From Granulosicoccus sp036478595 (lineage in GTDB: Bacteria > Pseudomonadota > Gammaproteobacteria > Granulosicoccales > Granulosicoccaceae), in NCBI GenBank assembly GCA_036478595.1, contig JAZGEF010000055.1:3457-67456 (forward strand): a stretch of DNA of 64,000 nt, read 5' to 3'. Both the position numbers and the translations under genes were made by a program. Below the pieces are notes generated by a model, which had not been told where the DNA came from, searched no databases, and saw nothing but the letters and a program-made list of their open reading frames with translations. Below are positions 44,580 to 54,096 of this stretch, one piece after another. Positions within the stretch are counted from its first letter, which is position 1, and every line of letters starts with the position of its first letter.

Positions 44580-45272
44580 ATGTCAAAAACCGTTCGATTT
44601 TTTGAGATCATCCAGCTGCTTAGAGCTGCTAACAAGCCATTGCTCGCACGAGATATGGCAGATGCGCTTGAGGTGTCTGTACGCACCATCTATCGAGACA
44701 TCGCAACCTTGCAGGGCCTGCGCACACCCATAATCGGTGAACCTGGTATCGGTTACGTGATGCAACACGGTTACGATTTACCGCCATTAAATTTCAACGC
44801 TGAAGAAGCAGAAGCTATTACAGTTGGATTAAGCATGATTGCGCGAACCGGTGATGCTGGTTTATGGAAAGCTGCCGAAACAGCTATGCGCAAGCTCAAC
44901 CCTGCCACTAGTGAATCCAAACATCTACTGACATCAAGCTACGGGACAGCTGAATCAGTTGGAGCCGATCCAGGCATGATGCGGCCTGCCATTCGTGCAG
45001 AACAAAAAATATTGATCGACTACACCGACAAGAAAGATAACGTCACTACTCGAGTTATTTGGCCACTAGTGCTGATTTACTACTCCGACAGCACCATGTT
45101 GGTTGGCTGGTGCGAGCTTCGAGAAGCCATTCGTCACTTTAGATTGGATCGTATGACATCAAGCAGATTACATGACGAAGGCTTTACTGGGCAAGGCGCT
45201 GCCTTGAGAGAAGAATGGGAACGTACTATGAAAGCTGCGACGGTAGGTGTTAAGGAAAGCGACGTGTTTTAA
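44580..45272 (+). CDS. YafY/DeoR-type transcriptional regulator with WYL domain
   Basis: A 230-residue regulator. An N-terminal HTH_11 (RFFEIIQLLR, ALEVSVRTIYRDIATLQ) is followed by a WYL domain (about 135-215: IDYTDKKDNVTTRVIWPLVLIYY, WCELREAIRHFRLDRM). WYL domains sense nucleotides or nucleic acid. ATG 44580 gives the usual start SKTVRFFE; a frame start 57 bp upstream adds unrelated residues. The target may be the divergent EamA transporter. Confidence 0.85.
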   Translation: MSKTVRFFEIIQLLRAANKPLLARDMADALEVSVRTIYRDIATLQGLRTPIIGEPGIGYVMQHGYDLPPLNFNAEEAEAITVGLSMIARTGDAGLWKAAETAMRKLNPATSESKHLLTSSYGTAESVGADPGMMRPAIRAEQKILIDYTDKKDNVTTRVIWPLVLIYYSDSTMLVGWCELREAIRHFRLDRMTSSRLHDEGFTGQGAALREEWERTMKAATVGVKESDVF

Positions 45273-45290
45273 TACGTCCTCGCGTAAGTC

Positions 45291-45316
45291 GTCATTCCCG
45301 CCTTCGCGGGAATGAC
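45291..45316. repeat. REP-like palindrome between convergent genes
   Basis: GTCATTCCCGC-CTTC-GCGGGAATGAC, a perfect 11-bp stem. It shares the TCCCGC/GCGGGA core with the repeat at 43535-43600 and could work as a bidirectional terminator for the regulator and thioesterase genes. Confidence 0.65.
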
Positions 45317-45801
45317 TAACTAACAATATAAGTGGCTGACCCAGTAGCAATCAGCTTATCTTCCTGGTTGGTCAATTCCATATGCGTTGATGCAATCCGC
45401 TTACCTAAGCGTACAACGTTAGCTGATGCAGTAAAACGTTCACCCACGCCTTGGCGTAAATAATCTACTCGTAAATCAACGGTGCCTAGATGTTTAAATC
45501 GATCGATAACTTGCATAGCTGTTTCATCCTGATGATAGTCCTCTATCGCCATCATCACCGCTAACCCACCCACCACATCAAGCACAGACGAAATAACACC
45601 TCCATGCAGGCGGCCATACAGATAGTGCCCAACCAACTCTGGCTTCATATCAAAGCCTACTAACGCTTCATTTTTATCAAGCTTTTCAACCTGAAAACCC
45701 AAAAACTCATTGAATGATATTTTGTGCTCAAACATTTCACGCACAAACTCATCAAAGGCTCTTTTGTCTTCTGGGCTACGTTGAGTTTTATCGTCCATCA
45801 A
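45316..45801 (-). CDS. hotdog-fold thioesterase (YigI/PaaI-like)
   Basis: A 161-residue protein. An N-terminal helix (ARKISFNEFLGFQVEKL-like) leads into the hotdog fold with YGRLHGGVISSVLDVVGG, the segment holding the catalytic Asp and the helix, then strands TVDLRVDYLRQG and IASTHMELTNQ. It is likely an acyl-CoA thioesterase of medium or long chains. The MscS gene ends 10 bp before it on the same strand. Confidence 0.83.
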   Translation of the reverse strand: MMDDKTQRSPEDKRAFDEFVREMFEHKISFNEFLGFQVEKLDKNEALVGFDMKPELVGHYLYGRLHGGVISSVLDVVGGLAVMMAIEDYHQDETAMQVIDRFKHLGTVDLRVDYLRQGVGERFTASANVVRLGKRIASTHMELTNQEDKLIATGSATYIVS

Positions 45802-45811
45802 AAGCCCTCGT

Positions 45812-46873
45812 CTATTTTTGTTGTAGCGTGACGGGGGTCGACAAATCTATCGCCGCTTCGTAAGCAGCATAGAGGATTTTTTCTCTAAAAAGTTGTCGGG
45901 TTTTGATCAAGGCAGCCTCTTCTTTTGTGTAGTAGTGGATTGACCATTCAACTGCATGGTCACCCGTATCTTGTATGCGTATCTCTAAAGGATGCTGCTC
46001 TTCAACAAATATTTCTGGATCATCACAAGCGGCGACGAACGCCTCTTCAAACATTTCTTTTACTCTGGCAGGTGTGGTGTCGTAACCAATTTTAAACTTT
46101 AACGTTTCTCGCAAGCCTTTTGCCGAGGCAAAGCGCGAAAGATTGTGTACCGTATAATCTCGAATTTTTGAATTTCGAATCATGACGCGATGATTATCAA
46201 TTAAATTAAGCAACTCTGTATAGAACGGCCGAGTTCTGTATACCGTTGCGTAGAACGTTTCGTGGGAGTCGGTTAATTTGACAACGTCACGCTCTTCGAG
46301 CATTTTGGTATTGAGTATTACCAAACCGCTGATCAAATCAGGTGCCCAAGCACTTTGAGTCAGCGCTAAAAATACACCGATAAAACCGATAACACCACCC
46401 GCTTCAAGCAAGCTACTAAACCCGGCTATACGGATTATTGAAATTAGTGCAATTATTCCAATAAACGCACTGACAAAAATTGCTAAGGCGCGCGATGCGT
46501 AGGTGTCTGCAATTCGCTGTACGCTACCAGACTGAATAGGTTTACCAAAGCGCCTGCGAACAATGCGCGAGCACAAATGAGCGCTCAAATAACTCAAATA
46601 CAAAACAAATAAGATCGACAGAAGTTGAATACCCAGGCCATGACCAGATTGGCCTGCGCCATAAAACCTGAAGTAGCCAAGTAAACCAACAGCCAAGCCA
46701 TTGAGCCCGCGCAAAACATTGGTTCTAAAATCAAGCAGGTTTTCTGAGGCATCCTCGTCGGATAAAGCTTTGATGATTCGAGATGAAAACACAATCAACA
46801 CAAGGTTGATCAATAAAAGACTGGCCAACAATGGCCAGCTCTGCACTAAGAGCGCACCTATTTGTTCACTCAC
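45812..46873 (-). CDS. MscS-family mechanosensitive channel protein
   Basis: A 353-residue inner-membrane protein with about four N-terminal helices (20-190), a pore-lining segment with Gly/Ala pattern (FSSLLEAGGVIGFIGVFLALTQSAWAPDLISG) and a cytoplasmic beta domain beginning LEERDVVKL. Longer at the N-terminus than E. coli MscS (286). It precedes the thioesterase gene by 10 bp. Confidence 0.85.
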   Translation of the reverse strand: MSEQIGALLVQSWPLLASLLLINLVLIVFSSRIIKALSDEDASENLLDFRTNVLRGLNGLAVGLLGYFRFYGAGQSGHGLGIQLLSILFVLYLSYLSAHLCSRIVRRRFGKPIQSGSVQRIADTYASRALAIFVSAFIGIIALISIIRIAGFSSLLEAGGVIGFIGVFLALTQSAWAPDLISGLVILNTKMLEERDVVKLTDSHETFYATVYRTRPFYTELLNLIDNHRVMIRNSKIRDYTVHNLSRFASAKGLRETLKFKIGYDTTPARVKEMFEEAFVAACDDPEIFVEEQHPLEIRIQDTGDHAVEWSIHYYTKEEAALIKTRQLFREKILYAAYEAAIDLSTPVTLQQK

Positions 46874-46963
46874 TATTGATCACCGGTGTAGACACACTGG
46901 TATTTTACCTGTGTCTGCGATTATTCCGTGTAAAAATATCGTCAGATGCCAATAGTAATAAGC

Positions 46964-47008
46964 CGATGAAGCCTTATCTGAGTTGAGAAAAGATAAGGCC
47001 CCATCGGT
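46964..47008 (-). terminator. terminator at the end of the glycerol locus
   Basis: An outer stem CCGATG/CATCGG and inner stem GCCTTATCT/AGATAAGGC form one long hairpin, followed on the minus strand by CTTATTACTATT. It lies behind the glpV remnant and before the MscS gene. Confidence 0.6.
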
Positions 47009-47051
47009 TCATATGGCGCCCGTTACTGCACTGGGCTGAGCGCTGATTCGA

Positions 47052-47396
47052 TTATTTCCAGCTTTCAATCAAAGTGTTATAGTCGATGGTCTCAGGCTTT
47101 GGCTTCTCATTAGCAAGCTTAGCCTTTAGCGCGTCCGGTTGGCTTAACCAAAACTCCGGATCTTTCTCTTCGTTCAACTTCGGGCCAATGTCGCCCTGAT
47201 CACCCGCTCGCTCCAACCGTGCGAGTACTTTCTCTTGAGCTTCGCAAAGTGCATCCATGGCTTCTTGAGGTGTTTTGGCACCAGAAGAAGCAGCAACAAT
47301 ATTCTTCCACCATAGCTGTGCAAGCTTTGGATAGTCAGGCACGTTAGTACCGGTTGGAGGAGCTTCTGTTATTTGAGGCAATATCATCATGTGCAT
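47052..47396 (-). pseudogene. 3' remnant of a second glpV (substrate-binding protein)
   Basis: The 114-codon frame matches the last about 100 residues of the intact GlpV encoded at 49152-50879: both share PTGTNVPDYPKLAQLWW, LCEAQEKVLAR and GPKLNEEK. By eye roughly two thirds of residues agree, so it is not a recent copy. The signal peptide and the first 470 residues are missing; only 11 unrelated residues precede the match. The copy lies behind glpD, at the far end of the locus. Confidence 0.9.
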
Positions 47397-47439
47397 ATTG
47401 CTTTACAAATTATTTCTATGCTGGTGTTGCATCCGCCAA

Positions 47440-49059
47440 TTAGTTGATCGATCGCGAAATTAGCTCCTCTCTATTCGCTAAACTTAGTTCATCGTCCGTG
47501 TTCGCTAGTACTGTGTTCTTTTTGGCAGTCATGTATTCTTCTAAACGAGAAATACCTTCCTCATTTATCACCAAACCCTTTTTACTGCGACGCCAAAGAA
47601 TATCTTCAACCTCTTTAGCCCATTCGTTTCGCATCAGATAGTCTACCTCGCATTGGAAAAGCCCACCACTAAAATCAGCCCCTAGATCATTGATTGACTC
47701 TGCAGAACCAATAAGCAGTGTCATTCTTGTTCCGTAGTTTCGTGTGTAGTCGTTTAACACATCAACATCTAGCCAAGGAAACTGCTCGCCCATTTGGCTC
47801 ACAAACGCATCATAATTTGCATCAACGATATCGCCGCCTGGCAATACCGCTGAAAAAGTCCACGCGGGATTTTTTACGCCCAATACTGGCGTTAGCATAT
47901 CAAGAGCATCTTCAGACAGTTTTCGATAGGTCGTTAACTTGCCGCCGTAAACAGAGAGTATTGGTGCGCCGCTTTTTGTGTCCAGATCCAATTTGTAATC
48001 CCGAGTCACTTTAGATGCGTTAGTTGAAGCATCATCGTATAACGGCCTAACACCGGTATATGCCCACACAGCATCCTCTGGGTTAATTTCCTTGTCAAAG
48101 TACACACTCGCGGTTTCGCAAATATAGCTAACCTCCCAGCCCTCTGTGGTTTGTTCTCCAGGCTGTCCTTCTACTTCAACATTCGTTGTCCCTAGCAAAG
48201 TGTATTTATTTTCATAGGGAACAGCGAAAATAATTCTATTGTCCGCATTCTGAAATATGTAGGTGTATGGGTGACCAAATATCTCGGGCACTACTACATG
48301 GCTCCCTTTCACCAGACGGATTCCATGTTTGATCTCATGCTTTTCATCCAACGACAAGGTTTTCTCCACCCAGGGGCCTGCTGCGTTTACCACTGCGGTT
48401 GTTGTTACGTTTCGTGTTTGGCCGGATTCCTTTTCAAATAACGTAACACTCCAGTGTTTCGGATTACGATGTAAGTCTGTCTCCTCCGTTCGCGTTAATA
48501 CGGCGCAGCCTTTTTCTGACGCATCCATGACGTTCAACACAACCAATCGCGAGTCTTGAACCCAGCAATCTGAATACTCAAAACCTGATGTATATTGGTT
48601 CTTTAAAGCTTCGCCGGCTACGTGAGTACGCAAGTTTACAGAATTAGATGCCGGAAGGATTTTCCGACCACCAATGTGGTCGTAGATGAAAAGCCCTAAA
48701 CGAATTAGCCAACGAGGGCGCAGATCTTTGTGATGAGGCAATATAAATCTGAGCGGCCAAATAATATGTGGTGCTGCGCGCAATAACACTTCACGCTCTT
48801 TAAGCGCATGTCTTACCAGTTTAAAATCGTAATGTTCAAGGTAGCGCAAGCCGCCGTGAATGAGTTTGGTACTTGCAGATGAGGTGTGTTCTGCAATGTC
48901 GTCTTTCTCGCACAACAATACCTTTAATCCCCGACCTACGGCATCTCTAGCGATACCCGCGCCGTTGATGCCTGCGCCGATCACAACTAGATCATAATCT
49001 GATTTGGTGCTACCTTTACTGTCCATTGTGATGAAATAGGTTGGAGTTGTATTGCTCAT
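47440..49059 (-). CDS. glpD: aerobic glycerol-3-phosphate dehydrogenase
   Basis: FAD enzyme that oxidises sn-glycerol-3-phosphate to DHAP and passes electrons to quinone at the inner membrane. The 539-residue protein has the FAD loop VVIGAGINGAGIARDA near residue 25, HTSSASTKLIHGGLRYLE, and the C-terminal DAO_C domain. Start at 49059, though an ATG 11 codons later (before DSKGSTKSDYDLVV) is also possible. It is the last intact gene of the glp locus and is separated from glpV by a hairpin. No glycerol kinase gene is in the window. Confidence 0.95.
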   Translation of the reverse strand: MSNTTPTYFITMDSKGSTKSDYDLVVIGAGINGAGIARDAVGRGLKVLLCEKDDIAEHTSSASTKLIHGGLRYLEHYDFKLVRHALKEREVLLRAAPHIIWPLRFILPHHKDLRPRWLIRLGLFIYDHIGGRKILPASNSVNLRTHVAGEALKNQYTSGFEYSDCWVQDSRLVVLNVMDASEKGCAVLTRTEETDLHRNPKHWSVTLFEKESGQTRNVTTTAVVNAAGPWVEKTLSLDEKHEIKHGIRLVKGSHVVVPEIFGHPYTYIFQNADNRIIFAVPYENKYTLLGTTNVEVEGQPGEQTTEGWEVSYICETASVYFDKEINPEDAVWAYTGVRPLYDDASTNASKVTRDYKLDLDTKSGAPILSVYGGKLTTYRKLSEDALDMLTPVLGVKNPAWTFSAVLPGGDIVDANYDAFVSQMGEQFPWLDVDVLNDYTRNYGTRMTLLIGSAESINDLGADFSGGLFQCEVDYLMRNEWAKEVEDILWRRSKKGLVINEEGISRLEEYMTAKKNTVLANTDDELSLANREELISRSIN

Positions 49060-49096
49060 CGTTGTTTGAAAATCTATTTAGATTCTAACGATCAGT

Positions 49097-49131
49097 TTAA
49101 AACAGGAGGAGTGTGAACACACACCCCTCCT
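49097..49131 (-). terminator. intercistronic hairpin between glpV and glpD
   Basis: On the minus strand, arms around GGAGGGGTGTG and CACACTCCTCC pair with minor mismatches and are followed by GTTTTAAA. It would act as an attenuator that lowers glpD relative to glpV transcript, or protect the glpV mRNA end. Confidence 0.55.
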
Positions 49132-49151
49132 TTCACTACTTAGCTAATAAC

Positions 49152-50879
49152 TTACTTAGCCCAGCTTTTAACAAGCTCATCATAGGAAACGGTTACGCCT
49201 GCAGGCTTCTCGTTTTCTAGCTTCGCTTTGGGAGAACCAGCTTGTGCTAACCAGTACTCAGCTCCTTTTTCTTCGTTCAACTTAGGACCAAGATCACCCT
49301 GAACACCTGCGCGTTCGATACGGGCAAGCACTTTTTCCTGAGCTTCGCAAAGACCATCCAACGCGCCCTGTGCTGATTTAGCACCAGACATGGCATCACC
49401 AATGTTCTGCCACCATAGCTGAGCTAGCTTAGGATAATCAGGAACGTTAGTACCCGTTGGCGACCACTGTACTCGAGCAGGTGAACGATAAAATTCGATC
49501 AAACCACCGAGCTTGTCAGCACGATCTGTGAAGTGCTGTGAGTTAACTGTCGATTCACGAATAAACGTTAGGCCAACATCAGACTTCTTCAGATCAATCG
49601 TCTTTGAGGTGACGAACTGAGCGTATAACCAAGCCGCTTTTGCACGATCCACTGGAGTTGAATCCATTAGAGTCCAAGAGCCAGCGTCCTGATAACCGAT
49701 CTTAGTGCCTTCAGTCCAGTAAGCGCCATGTGGGGAAGGAGCCATCCGCCACTTTGGTGTACCGTCTACGTTCATCACAGGTAGATCAGGGACAACGGTT
49801 GCAGCTGTAAATGCTGTATACCAAAACATTTGCTGAGCGACATTTCCCTGTGCAGGGATAGGACCGGCTTCGCCAAAAGTCATACCGGCAGCTTCTGGCG
49901 GAGAGTACTTCTGGAGCCACTCAATCGCCTTTGTCACAGCGTACACTGCAGCTGGTGAGTTAGTAGCACCACCACGAGCAACGCACGAACCTGTTGGTTG
50001 CGACTGTTCGTTTACTCGAATACCCCACTCATCAACCGGTAAACCGTTTGGCTCACCAACGTCTCCCATACCAGCCATGGACATCCATGCATCGGTATAG
50101 CGCCAACCCAACGATGGATCTTTCTTACCATAATCCATGTTGCCGTAAACCTTGCCATCAACACCAAGACGTGACAGGTCACGACCAGTAAAAAACTCAG
50201 CAATATCTTCGTATGCTGACCAGTTCACCGGAACACCGAGATCGTAGCCGTATTTGGCTTTGAAGTCGGCTTTGTTTTGGTCGTCGTTGAACCAATCGTA
50301 CCGGAACCAATAGAGGTTTGCGAACTGCTGGTCAGGAAGTTGATAGAGCTTTCCATCCGGCGCAGTCGTGAACGATGTGCCGATAAAATCATCAACATCC
50401 AAACCTGGGTTGGTTACGTCTTTACCTTCGCCTGCCATCCAATCCGTAAGATTTCGGACCTGCTGATAACGCCAGTGAGTACCGATCAAATCAGAGTCAT
50501 TAACGTAAGCGTCATAGATGTTTTCGCCCGTTTGCATTTGGGTTTGCAACTTCTCAACAACGTCACCTTCACCAATAAGGTCATGAGTCACCGTGATGCC
50601 TGTAATGGCTGTAAAAGCAGGCGCTAGAACTTGAGACTCATACTCATGAGTACCAATGGTCTCTGAAACCACTTTGATTTCCATACCAGCGAACGGCTTC
50701 GCAGCATCGATAAACCACTGCATTTCAGCTTTTTGCTCGGCGTCACTTAGTACCGATAGCCCAGCAATCTCGTCATCGAGAAAAGCTGCTGCGGCATTCA
50801 TATCTGCCTGAACTGCATGGGTACTACTAATGAATAAAGCGACCGCTAACGCGGTTTTATTCAATTTATACTTACGCAT
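49152..50879 (-). CDS. glpV: glycerol ABC transporter substrate-binding protein GlpV
   Basis: A 575-residue periplasmic protein. GGAGG before the ATG at 50877-50879 fixes the start, with a signal peptide ending near HAVQA|DMNA. The body is a large cluster D solute-binding fold (ITVTHDLIGEGDVVEKLQTQM). It matches the GlpV of the Rhizobium leguminosarum GlpSTPQUV glycerol importer by gene order and by its partners. A truncated second copy of its C-terminus lies at 47052. Confidence 0.9.
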   Translation of the reverse strand: MRKYKLNKTALAVALFISSTHAVQADMNAAAAFLDDEIAGLSVLSDAEQKAEMQWFIDAAKPFAGMEIKVVSETIGTHEYESQVLAPAFTAITGITVTHDLIGEGDVVEKLQTQMQTGENIYDAYVNDSDLIGTHWRYQQVRNLTDWMAGEGKDVTNPGLDVDDFIGTSFTTAPDGKLYQLPDQQFANLYWFRYDWFNDDQNKADFKAKYGYDLGVPVNWSAYEDIAEFFTGRDLSRLGVDGKVYGNMDYGKKDPSLGWRYTDAWMSMAGMGDVGEPNGLPVDEWGIRVNEQSQPTGSCVARGGATNSPAAVYAVTKAIEWLQKYSPPEAAGMTFGEAGPIPAQGNVAQQMFWYTAFTAATVVPDLPVMNVDGTPKWRMAPSPHGAYWTEGTKIGYQDAGSWTLMDSTPVDRAKAAWLYAQFVTSKTIDLKKSDVGLTFIRESTVNSQHFTDRADKLGGLIEFYRSPARVQWSPTGTNVPDYPKLAQLWWQNIGDAMSGAKSAQGALDGLCEAQEKVLARIERAGVQGDLGPKLNEEKGAEYWLAQAGSPKAKLENEKPAGVTVSYDELVKSWAK

Positions 50880-50922
50880 TGGATACCTCCTAGAGTTGTG
50901 TGTATGCGTATAACAAAAGCCT

Positions 50923-51204
50923 TTAAACGAAATTGAACACAAAAACTGTATAGATCAATGACACGCCCAAGGCCCACCACAAGTTCGACCCGATCAGTCC
51001 GAGCCAAGCAAGATTTATAAAAGCACTTCCGAGTAGCGACAGAAATAGCCGATCCCCTCTGGTAGTTTCGAATCGCAGAATTCCGACTCTCGGCCCACCA
51101 CCAGGCTTGATTACTTCCCATAAACACATGAGAGAAAGCAAACCCAATATTGTTAAAAAAAATGTAGCGGTGGGAGTTGTCCACGCCATCCAAGAAAGAT
51201 TCAT
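50923..51204 (-). CDS. glpU: DUF2160 small membrane protein GlpU
   Basis: A 93-residue protein with two or three hydrophobic helices (TPTATFFLTILGLLSLMCLW; FLSLLGSAFINLAWLGLIG; ALGVSLIYTVFVF) and a basic loop GGGPRVGILRFETTRGDR, the hallmark of DUF2160. It is found only next to the glycerol permease genes and is thought to aid the transporter. The 43-bp gap to glpV carries the GGAGG site. Confidence 0.88.
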   Translation of the reverse strand: MNLSWMAWTTPTATFFLTILGLLSLMCLWEVIKPGGGPRVGILRFETTRGDRLFLSLLGSAFINLAWLGLIGSNLWWALGVSLIYTVFVFNFV

Positions 51205-51219
51205 GATCTTGATCTCAAG

Positions 51220-52104
51220 TTAGACTCGTCCAAGAGCAAAGCCCTTTGCTATGTAGTTACGTACAAAATAGATAACTAGTGCGCCTGGAATTATCGTTAA
51301 CACACCCGCTGCAGCTAACAAGCCCCAATCCATTCCTGCAGCCGATACCGTCCTGGTCATGATCGCGGTTATGGGTTTGGCATCCGTCACAGTCAATGTT
51401 CTAGCGATGAGCAACTCGACCCACGAGAACATAAAGCAAAAGAAAGCGGCAACACCAATACCGGACGCTATAAGCGGCATAAATATCTTCACGAAGAATT
51501 TCGGGAATGAGTAGCCGTCAATATAAGCAGTTTCGTCGATCTCTCTTGGCACACCTGACATAAACCCTTCTAGTATCCATACGGCTAAAGGTACGTTGAA
51601 TAGACAGTGTGCCAGTGCGACGGCGATGTGCGTATCGATCAGCCCGAACGCGGAATAGAGTTGAAAGTATGGCAATGCGAATACTGCAGGAGGTGCCATT
51701 CGATTAGTAAGCAGCCAGAAAAACATATGTTTATCGCCCAGAAAACGGAAACGACTGAATGCGTACGCTGCTGGCAAAGCAACTGATAAGGAGATAATCG
51801 TATTTAGAACTACATAGGTTATTGAATTGATGTACCCGTTGTACCAAGACGGATCGTTAAATATCGTCATGTAGTTTTGCAATGTTGGGTTCTGAGGCCA
51901 TAACGTAAAGGTGTTTAATATCTCCTGGTTTGTTTTGAAACTCATGTTGATTAGCCAATAAATAGGCAACATGAGAAATAAAATGTAGACAGTTGGTGTG
52001 AACCATTTAAAATGCAGATTAAAATTTGATTTGTTATTCTGCCTCGCGTTTTTAAAGTCGATGGTGTTGTTGTCGGTGGCAGCATTACTCAGTTGATTAC
52101 TCAT
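51220..52104 (-). CDS. glpQ: glycerol ABC transporter permease GlpQ
   Basis: A 294-residue MalG-type permease with six helices and the EAA loop EIDETAYIDGYSFPKFFVKIFMP. The ATG at 52102-52104 overlaps the glpP stop by one base (TGATG); a TTG one codon upstream is less likely. An N-terminal polar tail of 40 residues precedes the first helix. Confidence 0.9.
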   Translation of the reverse strand: MSNQLSNAATDNNTIDFKNARQNNKSNFNLHFKWFTPTVYILFLMLPIYWLINMSFKTNQEILNTFTLWPQNPTLQNYMTIFNDPSWYNGYINSITYVVLNTIISLSVALPAAYAFSRFRFLGDKHMFFWLLTNRMAPPAVFALPYFQLYSAFGLIDTHIAVALAHCLFNVPLAVWILEGFMSGVPREIDETAYIDGYSFPKFFVKIFMPLIASGIGVAAFFCFMFSWVELLIARTLTVTDAKPITAIMTRTVSAAGMDWGLLAAAGVLTIIPGALVIYFVRNYIAKGFALGRV

Positions 52105-52994
52105 CAATCTTGCTCCACTCGAGGGTCTTGCTTTTCGGCACCATAGTTCTCCATAATGGTGTAGAACACCCAGGACAGAAGCAGCACAATAAGAAAATAG
52201 ATAAGTGACATGGCAGCGGCTGGGCCTAAATCAAACTGTCCAATTGCCGTCTTCACCAAATCGATAGATAGAAATGTCGTGGAGTTGCCTGGCCCACCGC
52301 CCGTCAACACAAACGGTTCGGTGTAAATCATGAAACTGTCCATAAATCTAAGCAGAACAGCAATCAGCAGAACACGCTTTATTTTGGGTAATTGAATGTA
52401 CCTAAACACCTTCCATTTCGATGCGCCATCGATACGCGCCGCCTGATAGTAAGCCTCTGGGATCGAGACAAGCCCCGCATAGCATAAAAGCACAACTAGA
52501 CTGGTCCAGTGCCATACATCCATTACAATTATAGTTGCCCAAGCATCGAATACGTTCGTCGCGTAGTTGTAGTCCACCCCAAGCTTCATCAGGGTATTAC
52601 CTAATAGTCCGATATCCGCCCTTCCAAACACCTGCCAAATGGTGCCAACAACATTCCATGGTATTAGAAGAGGTAGAGCCATCAGTATTAGACAAACAGG
52701 AACCCAAAAACCTTTTTTAGGTAAAGTAAGCGCTATACAAATGCCCAGCGGAATCTCTATCGCTAAAATGATTGCGGAGAACAACAAGTTTCGACCTAAG
52801 GCGTCATGGAACCTACTCGAATGCAGAACCTCGATAAACCATTCGGTTCCCGCCCAATAAAACACGTTGTTCCCGAATGTGTCCTGTACAGAATAGTTAA
52901 CAACCGTCATTAACGGAATAATTGCGCTAATGGCGACCAGCACGAAAACCGGCAAGACAAATAACCAAGCCTTATTGTTAAACGGTTTACTCAA
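52104..52994 (-). CDS. glpP: glycerol ABC transporter permease GlpP
   Basis: A 296-residue MalF-type permease. Six helices and an EAA loop EAYYQAARIDGASKWKVFRYI that docks on the ATPases. The stop overlaps glpQ by one base; glpT ends 14 bp upstream. The pair GlpP-GlpQ forms the membrane channel. Confidence 0.9.
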   Translation of the reverse strand: MSKPFNNKAWLFVLPVFVLVAISAIIPLMTVVNYSVQDTFGNNVFYWAGTEWFIEVLHSSRFHDALGRNLLFSAIILAIEIPLGICIALTLPKKGFWVPVCLILMALPLLIPWNVVGTIWQVFGRADIGLLGNTLMKLGVDYNYATNVFDAWATIIVMDVWHWTSLVVLLCYAGLVSIPEAYYQAARIDGASKWKVFRYIQLPKIKRVLLIAVLLRFMDSFMIYTEPFVLTGGGPGNSTTFLSIDLVKTAIGQFDLGPAAAMSLIYFLIVLLLSWVFYTIMENYGAEKQDPRVEQD

Positions 52995-53008
52995 TTTGTT
53001 GCCTCATC

Positions 53009-54094
53009 TTAGCTGTCTCCGCTTACAAGAAACGAATCTTGAAAAACACATACGCGCTCTGGATCAAGAATCGCATAAGGCTCGCTCGGTATCTCGCTAT
53101 CTTCAGTAACAATGACATTAACGACCATACCTTCTATATTTCCACGAACAATTTTTTGTCGCCCTACATCTTCAATCGATTCAAGATTGAATTTCATACC
53201 TTGAGAGCCAGCCATACTTGCTGAAGTAAGCGTAATAAACTCAGGCCTTATTCCGATTTCAGTTTTGCCGATAAGATTCGAATACCCTTTGCTAAGTTGC
53301 ACATCAACCGAACCCAGCCTTAGGGATTTTCCTGATACTGTGCCTGGAAATATATTCATGCCAGGCGATCCAATGAAATAGCCCACAAAGGTATGCGCGG
53401 GATTGTCGAATAGCTCTTCAGGTGTACCGACTTGCAAAACATTCCCTTCTAACATAACAACTACTTTATCAGCGAAGGTCAGCGCTTCCGTTTGGTCGTG
53501 TGTGACGTAGATCATCGTATGACCCAACTGCTCGTGCAATGATTTAAGCTTTGTGCGTAGCTGCCACTTCATATGTGGGTCGATAACCGTCAATGGCTCA
53601 TCGAACAAAATGGCACTCACGTCATAGCGGACTAAACCACGACCAAGCGATATCTTCTGCTTCTCATCAGCTGTTAGGCCTTGAGCTCGCCGATTTGCTT
53701 TGTCCGCAAGTTCTAGTGTTTGAAGCATTTCAGCAACACGCTTGTCGATCTCCGACCTATCGACACCTCGATTAACAAGTGGAAATGCCAAGTTTTCAGC
53801 AACGGTCATCGTGTCGTAGATCACCGGAAACTGAAACACCTGCGCAATATTTCTCTGCTCCGGTGTCAGAAGTGTCATGTCGTTGTTGTCGTAGAGTACT
53901 CGCCCGTTAGAGGATGTGAGCAGACCTGAAATAATATTTAGGAGAGTAGTTTTTCCGCAGCCAGAAGGGCCCAAAAGTGCATAGGCTCCCCCGTCCTCCC
54001 ATCGGTAGTCAATGTTCTTTAACGCATAATCAGCATCCGATGCCGGATTAGGATCAAACGAATGTGCTATTTGATCAAGAGTAATTTGCGCCAT
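53009..54094 (-). CDS. glpT: glycerol ABC transporter ATPase GlpT (degenerate signature)
   Basis: A 361-residue ATPase with a normal Walker A (LLGPSGCGKTT near residue 45), Q-loop and Walker B (ILFDEPLTVID), and a C-terminal TOBE domain. The ABC signature LSGGQ is replaced by LTADEKQ in GLTADEKQKISLGRGLV. With GlpS, which has a normal signature, it should form an asymmetric pair. It starts 2 bp behind the glpS stop. Confidence 0.9.
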   Translation of the reverse strand: MAQITLDQIAHSFDPNPASDADYALKNIDYRWEDGGAYALLGPSGCGKTTLLNIISGLLTSSNGRVLYDNNDMTLLTPEQRNIAQVFQFPVIYDTMTVAENLAFPLVNRGVDRSEIDKRVAEMLQTLELADKANRRAQGLTADEKQKISLGRGLVRYDVSAILFDEPLTVIDPHMKWQLRTKLKSLHEQLGHTMIYVTHDQTEALTFADKVVVMLEGNVLQVGTPEELFDNPAHTFVGYFIGSPGMNIFPGTVSGKSLRLGSVDVQLSKGYSNLIGKTEIGIRPEFITLTSASMAGSQGMKFNLESIEDVGRQKIVRGNIEGMVVNVIVTEDSEIPSEPYAILDPERVCVFQDSFLVSGDS

Positions 54095-54096
54095 GG

